Source: Filimonas lacunae
GTDB lineage: Bacteria > Bacteroidota > Bacteroidia > Chitinophagales > Chitinophagaceae
DNA length: 64,000 nucleotides
Assembly (NCBI RefSeq): GCF_002355595.1
Contig: NZ_AP017422.1
Coordinates: 2,604,001-2,668,000, forward strand
Reading direction: 5' to 3'
The notes under the pieces were generated by a model. That model saw nothing but the letters and a program-made list of their open reading frames with translations. It searched no databases and was not told the origin of the DNA. Positions 25,598 to 34,958 of this stretch are shown here, one piece after another (positions within the stretch are counted from its first letter, which is position 1; every line of letters starts with the position of its first letter). The position numbers and the translations under genes were made by a program.

Positions 25598-25635
25598 AAA
25601 AGATCTGCCCGGTTGATGCCGGAGCAGATCTTTTT
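25598..25635. terminator. bidirectional terminator
   Basis: AAAAGATCTGC and GCAGATCTTTT form an 11-bp stem with an internal CCGG-containing loop. It ends in T5 on plus and U4 on minus. It serves the minus-strand gene 25645-25971 and the plus-strand genes to its left. Confidence 0.8.
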
Positions 25636-25644
25636 GTAAAATGA

Positions 25645-25971
25645 TTACAGGCTAAACTTGCCTTCCACCATTTTGCCTATTAAGGGAACGGGGCGTTCTG
25701 CATTATTGCTGGCGGTGATAATGCCCATGAGCATTAATACCAGTGGCAGTAGGGAAACGATATAGAATAGGGTGGCTAAGGAAGGTAGTATACCTACCAG
25801 TATGCCGCTGGCTACACTCAGTATAATAGAAAGGATCATCACGCCCAGTGATTGTGTCAGGTGATATTGCACAAAGGCGCTTTTTTCGTTAGACTGGCGG
25901 TAATTCACGTAGGAGATAATCCAGCCGATCAGCGTAATGTAGGCTACAATAGCCATGGTGCGATTTGTCAT
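25645..25971 (-). CDS. DUF4870/Tic20-like small membrane protein
   Basis: 108 residues from ATG 25971 with three membrane helices: AIVAYITLIGWIISYV, VMILSIILSVASGILVGILP and LFYIVSLLPLVLMLMGI. The motif FVQYHLTQSLG between helices one and two is typical of DUF4870 and Tic20-like proteins. They are inner-membrane proteins without known activity. The frame could begin at 26007, but the extra residues are not hydrophobic and the family begins at the shorter start. Confidence 0.75.
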   Translation of the reverse strand: MTNRTMAIVAYITLIGWIISYVNYRQSNEKSAFVQYHLTQSLGVMILSIILSVASGILVGILPSLATLFYIVSLLPLVLMLMGIITASNNAERPVPLIGKMVEGKFSL

Positions 25972-26164
25972 AGTAATACATTTTTGGTTCAGGGCAAACA
26001 TATGCACAGGCAGGGCGCTACACCATAAAACAGGCGGCTACAACGGGTCTACAGGTGGGGAAATGTGCGTCTACAAAGCGTCTACTGTATACGGGTAATG
26101 TTTGATAATGAATGTTTTACAGGGCGCGCCGTTTTTTGGCCTGATTCTTTCTTTCCTTCCGCCG

Positions 26165-27991
26165 ATGCTACGAAATATACTAACCATATTCTTGCACCTC
26201 TGTTTTTGTACACCATCTGCTTTTGCGCAGCAACGTTATATCGACTCTTTACAACAGCTTTTAGGCAGGGGCGCGCTACCTGATTACGAGAAAACAATAC
26301 TTCGTTGCCAACTGGCGCGGGCCTGTTTTGAAACGGATATCAACAAAGCGCTGGCATTAACGGGTAGTGGGCAGCAGGCTTCCGGGGCAAACGCCAAAGC
26401 CTGGGTGTATGCTACCCGCATACATTTACTGGTGCAGCAGAAAAATAAACCGGCCGCTTACGCCGCGTTGGACAGTGCTTTACTATATATAAATAAAACA
26501 ACCGATTCTGTAGCCAGGGCGATGGTCTGGTTTAGGAATGGCTGGCTTGACCTGGTGGAGAACGAAAACGATATGGCGGTAACCAAGCTGCTGAAAGCTT
26601 TGGAGTTGTTTACCGCTAACCGGCAATATGGCTATGCTTCCATCACCTGCCACTATCTGGCCAGCATTTACAGTTATGGGGCCGATGAAAAACGGCAAAC
26701 AGAATATGCCCTGCAAGGTTACCGGCTGGCGCAACAAAGTGGTGAGCCGGATGTACTTAACACGGCTTATTATACTATGGGGCAGCATTTTTACGATGCT
26801 TATAAATTACATAGCAGCCAGCGTAATCTGCTGGATTCTGCGTGCTACTATTATCGTCAGTCCATCGCTATCAGCAACCAGCAAAAAGGACTGGTGCTGG
26901 TGCGCAGCAATACGGCAGGGGTTGCCCTGAACCTGGCTAATATCTATTTTCAACATTTTTCCGCCGCTGACCGGGACAGTGTGTTCCATTACTTAGCCAT
27001 TGCCGAACAAATAGCCACAGAAACGCATCTTACCGAAGTGCTGGTGAACTGCTATGGCATGCGCAGTGAATATGCCTTGCAAAGCGGCGACGCTGCCGGG
27101 GCTGAGCAGTTGTTGCTGACAGCCTTACTACAGGTAGACGCAGCCACAGTAAAAATGCCGCTCACCCGTTCGCGCATTTTTAAAGCCCTGGAAAGGGTGG
27201 CGGAACAACGCAATGATACTAAAGCTGCATTAGGGTACCTTAAAAGCTATGTCTCGAGTAATGAAGAAGCCATCAGTCAGGAAAGAATGGCCAACGCCCA
27301 GCGGATAGATGCACGTTACCGTGCTGCACAGCAGGAGCAAAAGATTGTATTGTTGCAACAGGAAGCTGCTTTTGCCAGCAAACGCAATTGGTTATATACC
27401 GGCCTGGGAATAGCGGTGCTGGCTGCCTTGGCGTTATTGCTTGTTTCTTATAACTACCGATTAAAAGCTTCCCTGCGTAAGCACGAACTGGCAGATAAAG
27501 AAAAGGAAGAAGCGGAGCTGAAAGTAAGACTGAAAGAAGCCGAAACTAACCAGCTATTGGCCGAACAGGCATTACTGCGCGAACGGCAGCAACGACTGGA
27601 AAAAGAATTATTGGCCGAGCAATTGCAAAAAGAGGAGAAAAGCCAGCTGATGGAACTACTGGCAGATAAAACCTCCCCACAAGACGACCAGGTAAAACGC
27701 CTGGTGAAGCGGCAACAGCAAATGGATGAAGAATATGAAGGCTTGAAAACCGACTTTGTAGAAGTACACGCCAGCTTTTTCGAGTGTTTACGGCAGCGGT
27801 CGGGTGATGCCCTCACCAGGCTGGATATGAAATACTGCGCTTATATACTTATGGGGCTTTCTAATAAGGATATATCTGTACGGTTAAGCATTGAGCCCAA
27901 AAGCATCCGGATGGCAAGGTATCGTATTAAGCAAAAGCTGGGGCTGGGGAAAGAGGATAGTCTGGATCATTTTATCAGGGCGTTAGGGTAG
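26165..27991 (+). CDS. TPR-containing membrane regulator with C-terminal LuxR-type helix-turn-helix
   Basis: 608 residues. A signal peptide (ILTIFLHLCFCTPSAFA) is followed by a periplasmic region of tetratricopeptide-like helices (about 20-400), a membrane helix (WLYTGLGIAVLAALALLLVS) and a long cytoplasmic coiled coil rich in Glu, Lys and Gln. The C-terminal helix-turn-helix reads LTRLDMKYCAYILMGLSNKD then KSIRMARYRIKQKLGL. This architecture is typical of Bacteroidota one-component sensors that bind DNA from the membrane. The signal and target genes are unknown. ATG 26165 was chosen because the signal peptide starts there; upstream starts at 26102 and 26108 add a second hydrophobic stretch. 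Confidence 0.82.
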   Translation: MLRNILTIFLHLCFCTPSAFAQQRYIDSLQQLLGRGALPDYEKTILRCQLARACFETDINKALALTGSGQQASGANAKAWVYATRIHLLVQQKNKPAAYAALDSALLYINKTTDSVARAMVWFRNGWLDLVENENDMAVTKLLKALELFTANRQYGYASITCHYLASIYSYGADEKRQTEYALQGYRLAQQSGEPDVLNTAYYTMGQHFYDAYKLHSSQRNLLDSACYYYRQSIAISNQQKGLVLVRSNTAGVALNLANIYFQHFSAADRDSVFHYLAIAEQIATETHLTEVLVNCYGMRSEYALQSGDAAGAEQLLLTALLQVDAATVKMPLTRSRIFKALERVAEQRNDTKAALGYLKSYVSSNEEAISQERMANAQRIDARYRAAQQEQKIVLLQQEAAFASKRNWLYTGLGIAVLAALALLLVSYNYRLKASLRKHELADKEKEEAELKVRLKEAETNQLLAEQALLRERQQRLEKELLAEQLQKEEKSQLMELLADKTSPQDDQVKRLVKRQQQMDEEYEGLKTDFVEVHASFFECLRQRSGDALTRLDMKYCAYILMGLSNKDISVRLSIEPKSIRMARYRIKQKLGLGKEDSLDHFIRALG

Positions 27992-28035
27992 TATATAAAT
28001 GGGTGCTGCTATTACCCCGGTAGATATATCTTATG

Positions 28036-28076
28036 GATACATCCCCTGTAGCTTTACAACTGAAGGGGAATGTATC
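28036..28076 (+). terminator. stem-loop downstream of the TPR regulator
   Basis: GATACAT-CCCCT pairs with AGGGG-A-ATGTATC (12 bp, one bulge, 16-base loop). There is no clear T run after it, so its function as a terminator is uncertain. It lies 45 bp after the regulator's stop codon. Confidence 0.4.
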
Positions 28077-28086
28077 ATTTATATTG

Positions 28087-28236
28087 TTACCCGGCTTTAG
28101 CTGCCAGCTGCCGAAGTTGATGAGCATTGTATGTTATGCCGTATTCGTCAAATACTTCGCTATGGTTTATAAAGTTTTTATGGGCATCTACCACTATAGC
28201 TAAATGTATAAGAAGATTGTTGACAGGTGATGCAGA
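28087..28236 (-). pseudogene. coding remnant in frame behind the following hypothetical gene
   Basis: Directly after the TAA of the 28237-29235 gene the same frame stays open for 49 codons to a second TAA. It reads LAIVVDAHKNFINHSEVFDE then NAHQLRQLAAKAG. The amphipathic pattern looks like real protein. Either it is the end of a neighbouring gene that lost its start, or the TAA at 28237-28239 is a nonsense mutation and the upstream protein was once 49 residues longer. Confidence 0.4.
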
Positions 28237-29235
28237 TTATAACTGTTTACTGTTCTTAAACCGGTGCTCCTGGTATTCGGCCAGCCTTTTATCCAGCACA
28301 GGTTTTACCAGTGCATAGGTGACTTCATTACAGGGTATTTGATTTAACAACTGTGTAGCTTCCTGTCCCATGTAATTGTTTTTGAGTTCACTGGTGGGTA
28401 AAAAGGTATAGGCAATATCTCGGGGGTAAAGAATGTCGTAAGAGCTGAGGTTATTAATATAGGCACTCACAAATCGTTCTTCTGCTGCAAAATCATCTGC
28501 AAGAATATAGCCGCGGTTAATGGACTCAACCCATGCTGTTATGGGTTGTGTACCTGCTTTAACGTCCTGCATAATTCCGGCGGTGGCTGCGTTGGTTTTG
28601 ACCAGGTTGTTTTCTATAGCCCATTGCAGGAACAACAAATGCGCGGTATTGTAAAAATCGTTCCGTTGCAACAGATGTTCAAAGGTTTCATGGAGCCATT
28701 CGTAATACAGCTGGAAGAGTGGGTTATGATACTTTAATCCCAGGCTAACGTACTTGATAGTATGATCGTCGGTATACTCCAGTCCCCATACCTGGCTTTT
28801 TTCTTCGTTCAGCCACTTTTCCCATCTGTAAAAGCTTTCGGTGCCATCATCGTTTAACCAGGTAGGAGAGATGTCGCTGCTTTTTAAGGTGGGATCGCCC
28901 AGTTTTTGTTGCAGGGTGTTGTAATTGTCATCAAAATCTACCTGCAAAGGAAAGTCACTTTTAGAGGTGTTATTATACCACCTTACACTAGCCAGCACCG
29001 GCACAAAAATGCCTTTTTTATCGCCTTTTATCAGTGGATAGCTGCTGAGGAAAGTTTCTGCTTTAAATAGCAGGTCTATTCCCAGCTTTTTATGTTGTAC
29101 CCAGTAACTGGTATCACTGGATCTGTTGGAGATAAAAGGTTTTTTAGGGTATTTGAAGCCATGCTTTTCTATAAAATCAACAATACTGCTATCGTTAACG
29201 GGAAGGCCAATCAGGTTGCTTAAGGTATGGAACAT
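28237..29235 (-). CDS. hypothetical protein, immunity-like
   Basis: 332 residues from ATG 29235. No signal peptide, no membrane helix. The N-terminal half has GIDLLFKAETFLSSYPL and GIFVPVLASVRWYN, a pattern I associate with immunity-type proteins of polymorphic toxin systems, though I cannot name a family. The C-terminal half is helical with several Trp and Tyr residues. It stands alone. The frame could extend to 29307, but MFHTLSNLIGLPV is the better beginning. Confidence 0.55.
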   Translation of the reverse strand: MFHTLSNLIGLPVNDSSIVDFIEKHGFKYPKKPFISNRSSDTSYWVQHKKLGIDLLFKAETFLSSYPLIKGDKKGIFVPVLASVRWYNNTSKSDFPLQVDFDDNYNTLQQKLGDPTLKSSDISPTWLNDDGTESFYRWEKWLNEEKSQVWGLEYTDDHTIKYVSLGLKYHNPLFQLYYEWLHETFEHLLQRNDFYNTAHLLFLQWAIENNLVKTNAATAGIMQDVKAGTQPITAWVESINRGYILADDFAAEERFVSAYINNLSSYDILYPRDIAYTFLPTSELKNNYMGQEATQLLNQIPCNEVTYALVKPVLDKRLAEYQEHRFKNSKQL

Positions 29236-29372
29236 GTTATCGCTTTTTAATGCTAATGGAACGGAAAAATAGAAAATATTCGTGGCAAACAGCGCGATCT
29301 GATCCACGCGATCTGATGATAAAGCTGGATGAAGAGGATAAACAAGGCGGGGAAAATGAAGAAGCGTGATAA

Positions 29373-29409
29373 CCTATTCAGAAGCGCAAACCCGCGCCTT
29401 CTGAATAGG
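29373..29409 (-). terminator. stem-loop at the end of the alcohol dehydrogenase remnant
   Basis: CCTATTCAGAAG-CGC pairs with GCGCCTTCTGAATAGG (15 bp, one bulge). No U run follows on the minus strand, so this is a terminator-like hairpin of uncertain strength. It probably belonged to the vanished gene whose end lies beside it. Confidence 0.45.
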
Positions 29410-29415
29410 GATATA

Positions 29416-29490
29416 TTAAGGTACCATTACAGCACGCCCTTTTAGTTTGCCCTGGCGCATCCGGTCATATACTTCCAGTATCTGGTCCAT
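29416..29490 (-). pseudogene. C-terminal remnant of a zinc-type alcohol dehydrogenase/quinone reductase
   Basis: 24 codons ending in a normal stop read MDQILEVYDRMRQGKLKGRA and then VMVP. This is the usual end of medium-chain alcohol dehydrogenases (EVYxRMRxGxxxGRAVxVP). A TAA lies four codons upstream and nothing further upstream looks like the rest of the enzyme, so all but the last 24 codons were lost. The rest of the 29308-29643 interval holds no other gene that I can see apart from the hairpin beside it. Confidence 0.55.
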
Positions 29491-29643
29491 TTTGAGTTAC
29501 GTGGCAAAATTATTAAAAAATTACAAGCGGATGCCAATCAACTGGTTAAGGGAGCGTGAACATTAAAATAAGGGGGAGGTTTTTTGTATTGATATTATGA
29601 AATAAATACATGGAAACAATTAATGTATTAAATTGGATTTCGT

Positions 29644-30474
29644 ATGATCGACCTCCTTAAAAAAATACTGCAACCTAAGCCAGCTCGTAAGTTATTGCAA
29701 GCAATAGCTACTGAAAAAAACGACCTGACAAAAGAATTGCTGGAAAACGGTTATAGCGCTAACGCAATAGATGAAACCGGCCAGCACGTGCTTTTTTCTG
29801 TTATGGCCAACAACACCAACACCCGGCTTGCCATTGTAGAATTACTGCTTGCTTATGGTGCTGATGTCAATTGCCGCAGGGCAGATGGCTGCACCCCGGT
29901 GTTCCTGGCCAGGGGCGAAGTATTACAGCTATTGCTGGCAAACCAGGCCAATGTAATAGTGAAAAACAATCAGGGAGCTACGCCACTACATTTTGCTACA
30001 GACGTAGAAGAAGCGAAAGTGTTGGTGGATCTTGGGTTGAACATCAATGAACGTGATAATGAGCACAACAGCATATTGCATAACAGTATGTATGGAAGCT
30101 ATGAGCTGGTGAAGTATTGCCTGGAAAGTGGAGCGGATGTGCATGCACAAAACCAGAAAGGCTGGACACCCCTCACAAGCCTGGCCCGTACAGAAAAGGT
30201 AATGGAGCAGGATAAGCTGGCCGATATAATAGCGAAAGCCGAACTGTTGCTGGAAGCCGGAGCCGATATCAATGTACTTGATTACAGAAAGTGGACGATC
30301 TCTGATCATGCCATTTTTGTAAACAATAATCCGTTTGCCATCTGGTTAAGAACCATGCAGCGGCCCTATGGTGCGCGTACCTTGCATAAAGGTAAATCGT
30401 TGGAGCGATGGACGTCTGCTACGGGCTCTTATAACAATCGCCTGCCTGGTAATGATGGGTTGTGTATGGAGTAG
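29644..30474 (+). CDS. ankyrin repeat protein
   Basis: 276 residues with about six ankyrin repeats. Clear ones are VELLLAYGADVNCRRADGCT, VIVKNNQGATPLHFATDVEE, GLNINERDNEHNSILHNSMY, ESGADVHAQNQKGWTPLTSL and LLEAGADINVLDYRKW. It lacks a signal peptide, so the protein is probably cytoplasmic and binds another protein. The last 40 residues are not repeat-like. The partner is unknown; ankyrin proteins are frequent among immunity and regulatory genes. The next gene is convergent with 22 bp between the stop codons. Confidence 0.8.
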   Translation: MIDLLKKILQPKPARKLLQAIATEKNDLTKELLENGYSANAIDETGQHVLFSVMANNTNTRLAIVELLLAYGADVNCRRADGCTPVFLARGEVLQLLLANQANVIVKNNQGATPLHFATDVEEAKVLVDLGLNINERDNEHNSILHNSMYGSYELVKYCLESGADVHAQNQKGWTPLTSLARTEKVMEQDKLADIIAKAELLLEAGADINVLDYRKWTISDHAIFVNNNPFAIWLRTMQRPYGARTLHKGKSLERWTSATGSYNNRLPGNDGLCME

Positions 30475-30496
30475 GGGGTATATAGTATTTGTCACT

Positions 30497-33400
30497 TTAT
30501 AAATGGTTGTTTGCATTTGAGTAAACCAGGTGATTAGCCAGAATGCCAGATGGCGTTCTGGCGCTTTTATTAAGTATAGCTGTATTTGCAAATACAATAA
30601 AACTATCCTGTGCTCTTGATACAGCTACATTAAGCATATTAGGCTTATTATCACGATCAAAAAACATAACGCCGGCATCTCCCGGACCATACACCATCGA
30701 AAATAAAATGACAGGCCGTTCAGCTCCCTGGAGAGCATGTACTGTTCCCAGTTTTATTAATGATGTATCAAAGCCTGCCTGTTTCAGCGCTTTAGATAAA
30801 GCGGCCTTCTGTCCTGTGAATGGTGTGATAATGCCGATTGCCAGCTCCGGTTTGCCATATTTATTCTCAATTATCTGCCTGTTCTTATTTAACCAGTATA
30901 CAATGGCGTTTACTTCATTCATATTGCTTCTGCTGGTGCCGGCAATATTGGAATGGCCTTCTACATGTATACAATACATAGGCGGGAATAAATTAGCCTT
31001 GCTGCTTTTGCCTTTGAGTGGCTTTAGCAGGCCATTGTAAGCAAGTACATTACAGTAACTGATAATTTCATCATAACAGCGCCTGTGTTCTATTAGTAAT
31101 ACTCCTTTTTCAGATAGCCCGTCTTCCTGGTAACAACAAGCATTTTGAGCCATTTTCATAATACTGCCTGTTGAGGCCAGGAAGCCTTTGGGGTCGAATT
31201 CCTTTTCGTAGATAAGGTCATCGTAATCTTTAATCAATCCGCCCCGTTTTAGATTGCCAACATCTATTTTGTTTGTGATGTTCCAAACAGGTTCAATCTG
31301 TTTTACATCCCCTACGATAGCTGCTTTTCGGGCTAAAGCAAAAGTGGCTATGCCTACTTCTGGCGAAACCTGTCCTGCTTCATCAACAATCAACAGGTCA
31401 ATAAACTCGTAAAGTGGGGGATTGTCGAATAGGGAAATACCATTGTCTGACTTTTGAAGAAACCTGGAAGAAGTAAAAAAATTAGGCGCCATGTAAAAAG
31501 TGCTTACAAAGCAGGGAGTGATCATAGCTTGACGCGTCCATCTGTTCCTGGCCTTCTCCTCATTGTTACCAGTAAAAATATCAGAGGCTAAATCTTCTTC
31601 TAATTTTAGCAACCATCTGCCTTCCCAATAATGTAGCGCCAGTTGAAATGCTTTATGTCTTAAAGAAATGTCCAATTCATCAAAAAAACAGTTCGGTCTG
31701 GATTGTACCGGATCGTTTTTTCGGAGTCCTTCAATTTTAATATATTCTTTGTCCCAATATGCCTTTTCATTTACAGGAGGATCGCCTTTTATATGATGTT
31801 GTTGTTTCCAGCTTTTCCATTCTTTCATCTCTTTGATTGCCCTTTTAGCAAAACGTATCTTTTCTCCTATCTGTTCTAATATTTCATGTTGAGTAAACTG
31901 GAAATTGTTGATAACGGGAATATGCGAGTACCGCAGAATGATCTTTAACTCGGCGGCCCGCTTTCTTAATGCTGATTTTATATTTAAAAAGCAGAAAAGC
32001 TTACGAAAGAATGACTCGTTTTTGAAATAATGGATCACCTCTTTTTCTAAAGTAGTAAGGATCGGTATATCTATTTCAAAAGCTGCTTCATCTAGAATAC
32101 CGCTTTTATAGTACCTGTCCTTTTCAGTGTTTTCATGACAGTATAAGTGATGGAAATCGCTTTCAACTGCTGTAAACTTCTGCCAAAGCTCTCCGGCGAG
32201 TTTTATGGAGGCTTGTATTTTTTGTATTTCTTCTTGTAATAGACTTATTATGTCATGGGTATTTTGTAATGGACCATTAAAGTAGTTTTTACCTTTTTCA
32301 AGGAAATAGTCTTTTGCTTCACCTAAATAGGTATGGTTTTCTATTTTACTGAAAATGCCCTCACCATTCAGCTTCTTATAATTTATTCCTTTTAATTCCT
32401 GTTCTGATTTCAGGGCAGATGGCAAATAGGTGGCATAGCCCTGAATATCGGGTAGCCATCTGCCTTGTAATGCTCCCTCCTGGGTATTGGATTTGGAAAA
32501 ACTGTCAATGATATTTGTAACAGCCTGGTTATTTGTAGAGCATGTTAATATAATGGCAGGGGCGCCACCTTTAATAGCACTGTCAACAATCATGTTTGCT
32601 ACAACGCTTTGCAATAAAGTGGTTTTACCTGTTCCTGGCGGTCCGTTAATAGCAAACACTTTATCGTCTGATGTAAGAAAAGTATACAGGCTTTTTCTTT
32701 GAGAAATAGAAAGCGGAAAGCTAAAGCCCATTTGTCCTATATGCAGATAATTGGCTTCCATTAATTTTTCTGCTGAAAGTGGAGGGCGGCAGATGTCGTT
32801 TTTAAGCGAGATAAAATGCGAAAGAAGAGGAGGGGTGTTTTGACTGCTTACTATTTTTTCATATAGTTGTATGATACCTATTGCTGCGTTTATTTCTTCA
32901 TCCGGTAGCAGCACTATCGCATTGGATAGGGTTGAATAACCTTCTGTAGTATAATTCTCAATAAGTTGATCTGTTGCAATTGTAAAAACAGTTCTGAGAT
33001 AGTCGATGTACTCTTGTACTATTTTATACTTTTCTTTACCGGGAGCAGTGGCAATGTCCACTTTTTCTACGGTAGAAAATATGAATTCAGTTTTTTCATC
33101 CGCAAGCGGTTCCAGGAACTTTCTTTGAAAGACAGGAAAATAATCTTCAGGAACAGAGGTCTTGCCCGACCTGTTTACATGGATATAATACCAAAAAGGA
33201 AATTTAGTTTTTTTGTCCTTCAGGAAAACCAGCCGTTCGGGTGTTGGCACCAATTTGAAAGGAGCAATTAGTAGCAGGGCGCTATCCAGTTTTGTCCAGC
33301 TTTTACTATCTTTTTTTAAAATCCCTTTCTTTTTATTGATCCGTTCTTCTTCAAAATCAATTAGTTTATTTACCTGGGTAAGGTCTGCTATCTGTATAGC

Positions 33401-33514
33401 ATCTATCGAAAAGTTTTCAATTTCGAAATGTTTTAGTTTGTCAATGTCAATGTCTCCAAAAAGGGAATCTGACAAACTTTTTTTCCAATAAGTTAGCCAT
33501 TTTCTTAGGTACAT
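30497..33514 (-). CDS. large superfamily 1 (Upf1/Dna2-like) helicase, AAA_11/AAA_12 type
   Basis: 1005 residues. An N-terminal region of about 280 residues matches nothing I know. The helicase core then has Walker A GPPGTGKTTL (motif I), LTCSTNNQAV (Ia), LLIVDEAGQVSP (II, DEAG), VGDVKQIEPV (III), LIEHRRC (IV), GTVHALQGAERPVILFSMV (V) and NVAVSRAQDSF (VI). A helical insert of about 300 residues lies between Ia and II. It should unwind DNA or RNA in an ATP-dependent way. The setting among orphan and broken genes suggests an accessory, perhaps defensive, role (inference). ATG 33514 was preferred to TTG 33532. Confidence 0.85.
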   Translation of the reverse strand: MYLRKWLTYWKKSLSDSLFGDIDIDKLKHFEIENFSIDAIQIADLTQVNKLIDFEEERINKKKGILKKDSKSWTKLDSALLLIAPFKLVPTPERLVFLKDKKTKFPFWYYIHVNRSGKTSVPEDYFPVFQRKFLEPLADEKTEFIFSTVEKVDIATAPGKEKYKIVQEYIDYLRTVFTIATDQLIENYTTEGYSTLSNAIVLLPDEEINAAIGIIQLYEKIVSSQNTPPLLSHFISLKNDICRPPLSAEKLMEANYLHIGQMGFSFPLSISQRKSLYTFLTSDDKVFAINGPPGTGKTTLLQSVVANMIVDSAIKGGAPAIILTCSTNNQAVTNIIDSFSKSNTQEGALQGRWLPDIQGYATYLPSALKSEQELKGINYKKLNGEGIFSKIENHTYLGEAKDYFLEKGKNYFNGPLQNTHDIISLLQEEIQKIQASIKLAGELWQKFTAVESDFHHLYCHENTEKDRYYKSGILDEAAFEIDIPILTTLEKEVIHYFKNESFFRKLFCFLNIKSALRKRAAELKIILRYSHIPVINNFQFTQHEILEQIGEKIRFAKRAIKEMKEWKSWKQQHHIKGDPPVNEKAYWDKEYIKIEGLRKNDPVQSRPNCFFDELDISLRHKAFQLALHYWEGRWLLKLEEDLASDIFTGNNEEKARNRWTRQAMITPCFVSTFYMAPNFFTSSRFLQKSDNGISLFDNPPLYEFIDLLIVDEAGQVSPEVGIATFALARKAAIVGDVKQIEPVWNITNKIDVGNLKRGGLIKDYDDLIYEKEFDPKGFLASTGSIMKMAQNACCYQEDGLSEKGVLLIEHRRCYDEIISYCNVLAYNGLLKPLKGKSSKANLFPPMYCIHVEGHSNIAGTSRSNMNEVNAIVYWLNKNRQIIENKYGKPELAIGIITPFTGQKAALSKALKQAGFDTSLIKLGTVHALQGAERPVILFSMVYGPGDAGVMFFDRDNKPNMLNVAVSRAQDSFIVFANTAILNKSARTPSGILANHLVYSNANNHL

Positions 33515-33653
33515 AGCGTCATTTGCAATCAAGGAGTGTTGGTTTTACTTCAATACCAAATATACTAAAGGTACATCTGGCTGTACAGATTTTAACTTAA
33601 GTGAAAATTTTCCGTTGTTTTTTGGTGGAATTTGGTGTCTTAAAATTAAGTAT

Positions 33654-34151
33654 ATGGCACTTTCATCCATTGGGATATTTCACACCATCGTTGGCTTGGG
33701 TTCTCTAGTTGCAGCAATCATTTCTTATGTGCAGTGGGGTAGAATTAATTTGTCGACCAGTTGGGGTAAAATCTATTTTTACGGTACTTCTATTACTGCA
33801 TTAACGGCATTAGCCATTTCTAAACACGGTGGTTTTAATGCCGGGCATGGATTGTCAGTAGTGGTCTTCCTGTTGTTACTGGTTTCTTTGTTCCTGCATT
33901 ATCAACTGGGGAATAGTAAAACTGCCCGTTATTTTGAGAACTTCTTGCTCTCATTTACCTTTTTCTTTTCATGGGTACCTACAGTGAATGAAACTTTTAC
34001 ACGGCTGCCGCTAAGCCATCCGTTGGCAACAGGCCCGGCTGATCCTGTTATTACCAGAACATTATTGCTGTTATTCATCCTTTTTATAGTAGGCTCTGTT
34101 TATCAGTTTATAAGACAGCGCAAAGTCAATCATCAGGTGCCTGTTCAATAG
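33654..34151 (+). CDS. hypothetical integral membrane protein, DUF2306-like
   Basis: 165 residues with about four membrane helices: IGIFHTIVGLGSLVAAIISY, FYGTSITALTALAIS, HGLSVVVFLLLLVSLFLHY and LLLLFILFIVGSVYQFI. The layout with short His-containing loops (KHGGFNAGHGLS) resembles DUF2306-type proteins, but I am not certain. Divergent from the helicase gene. ATG 33654 was chosen because helix one starts shortly after it. A Crp/Fnr regulator gene follows 90 bp downstream. Confidence 0.6.
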   Translation: MALSSIGIFHTIVGLGSLVAAIISYVQWGRINLSTSWGKIYFYGTSITALTALAISKHGGFNAGHGLSVVVFLLLLVSLFLHYQLGNSKTARYFENFLLSFTFFFSWVPTVNETFTRLPLSHPLATGPADPVITRTLLLLFILFIVGSVYQFIRQRKVNHQVPVQ

Positions 34152-34241
34152 AAAACAACGATAGTAAGGGGAGTTACAGGCTGGTTTTATGGCAGGGGAT
34201 GCCGGCCTGGACGAAGTGCGGGAATTTTCAGACATTTGAAT

Positions 34242-34844
34242 ATGGAAACAACAGATGCAGCTGGTTATTTAAAAAGCATAGTAGCCCCTTTTGCAGGACT
34301 AACGGAAGCGGATGTTTCTGTTAGTCTTTCTTTCTGGCGTAAAAGAGATATTATAAAAGGAGACTTTTACAACAAACAGAATGTGGTTTGTAAGGATTTG
34401 GGTATAGTGGTAAAAGGTATTTTCCGGGTATATTACTACGATCCGGAAACAAGCGAGGAAAAGAATGTGTTCTTTTTTTCAGAAGGGCAGTTTATTGTAT
34501 CCTTCCGTAGCTTCATTTATGAATATCCCTGCAACTATTATATTGAAGCTTTGGAAGATGCAGAGATCTTGTATGTTTCTTACCCTGATCTGCAAAACCT
34601 TTATAAAAATCATAAGTCCTGGGAACGCTTTGGCAGAATACTGGCAGAGCATTTTTTTAACCAGTCGCAGGGACGTACAGAAGAGTTATTGTTTCTCACA
34701 CACGAACAGCGTTACCTGAACCTGCTAAAGCAGCATCCTAACATTGTACAACGGGTAGCATCTTTTCATCTCGCTTCTTTTCTGGGTATTAAAAATCCCT
34801 CGTTGAGCAGGATTAAAAAGAGGATACAGGAGGGGCGGAAATAA
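34242..34844 (+). CDS. Crp/Fnr family transcriptional regulator
   Basis: 200 residues. The N-terminal cyclic-nucleotide-binding-like beta-roll reads FYNKQNVVCKDLGIVVKGIF and RVYYYDPETSEEKNVFFFSE, followed by a long dimerisation helix with EELLFLTHEQRYLNLLKQHP. The C-terminal helix-turn-helix is VASFHLASFLGIKNPSLSRI. The family in Bacteroidota commonly reacts to oxidative, nutrient or drug signals. ATG 34242 is used; TTG 34236 is also possible. It may regulate the membrane protein gene upstream (same direction). Confidence 0.85.
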   Translation: METTDAAGYLKSIVAPFAGLTEADVSVSLSFWRKRDIIKGDFYNKQNVVCKDLGIVVKGIFRVYYYDPETSEEKNVFFFSEGQFIVSFRSFIYEYPCNYYIEALEDAEILYVSYPDLQNLYKNHKSWERFGRILAEHFFNQSQGRTEELLFLTHEQRYLNLLKQHPNIVQRVASFHLASFLGIKNPSLSRIKKRIQEGRK

Positions 34845-34958
34845 ATGCGACGCAAATTTTGCAGCTATTGGTGACGGAAAAAGTTATATTTATCGTAGAT
34901 AAGTTATTAACTACCTGATAAATTGTAGTTGACCTGATTCTACTATAAATATGTATGT

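Noticed and set aside
30543-31040. 165-codon plus-strand frame opposite the helicase end
   Set aside because: It covers motifs V and VI of the helicase on the other strand; it is a shadow.
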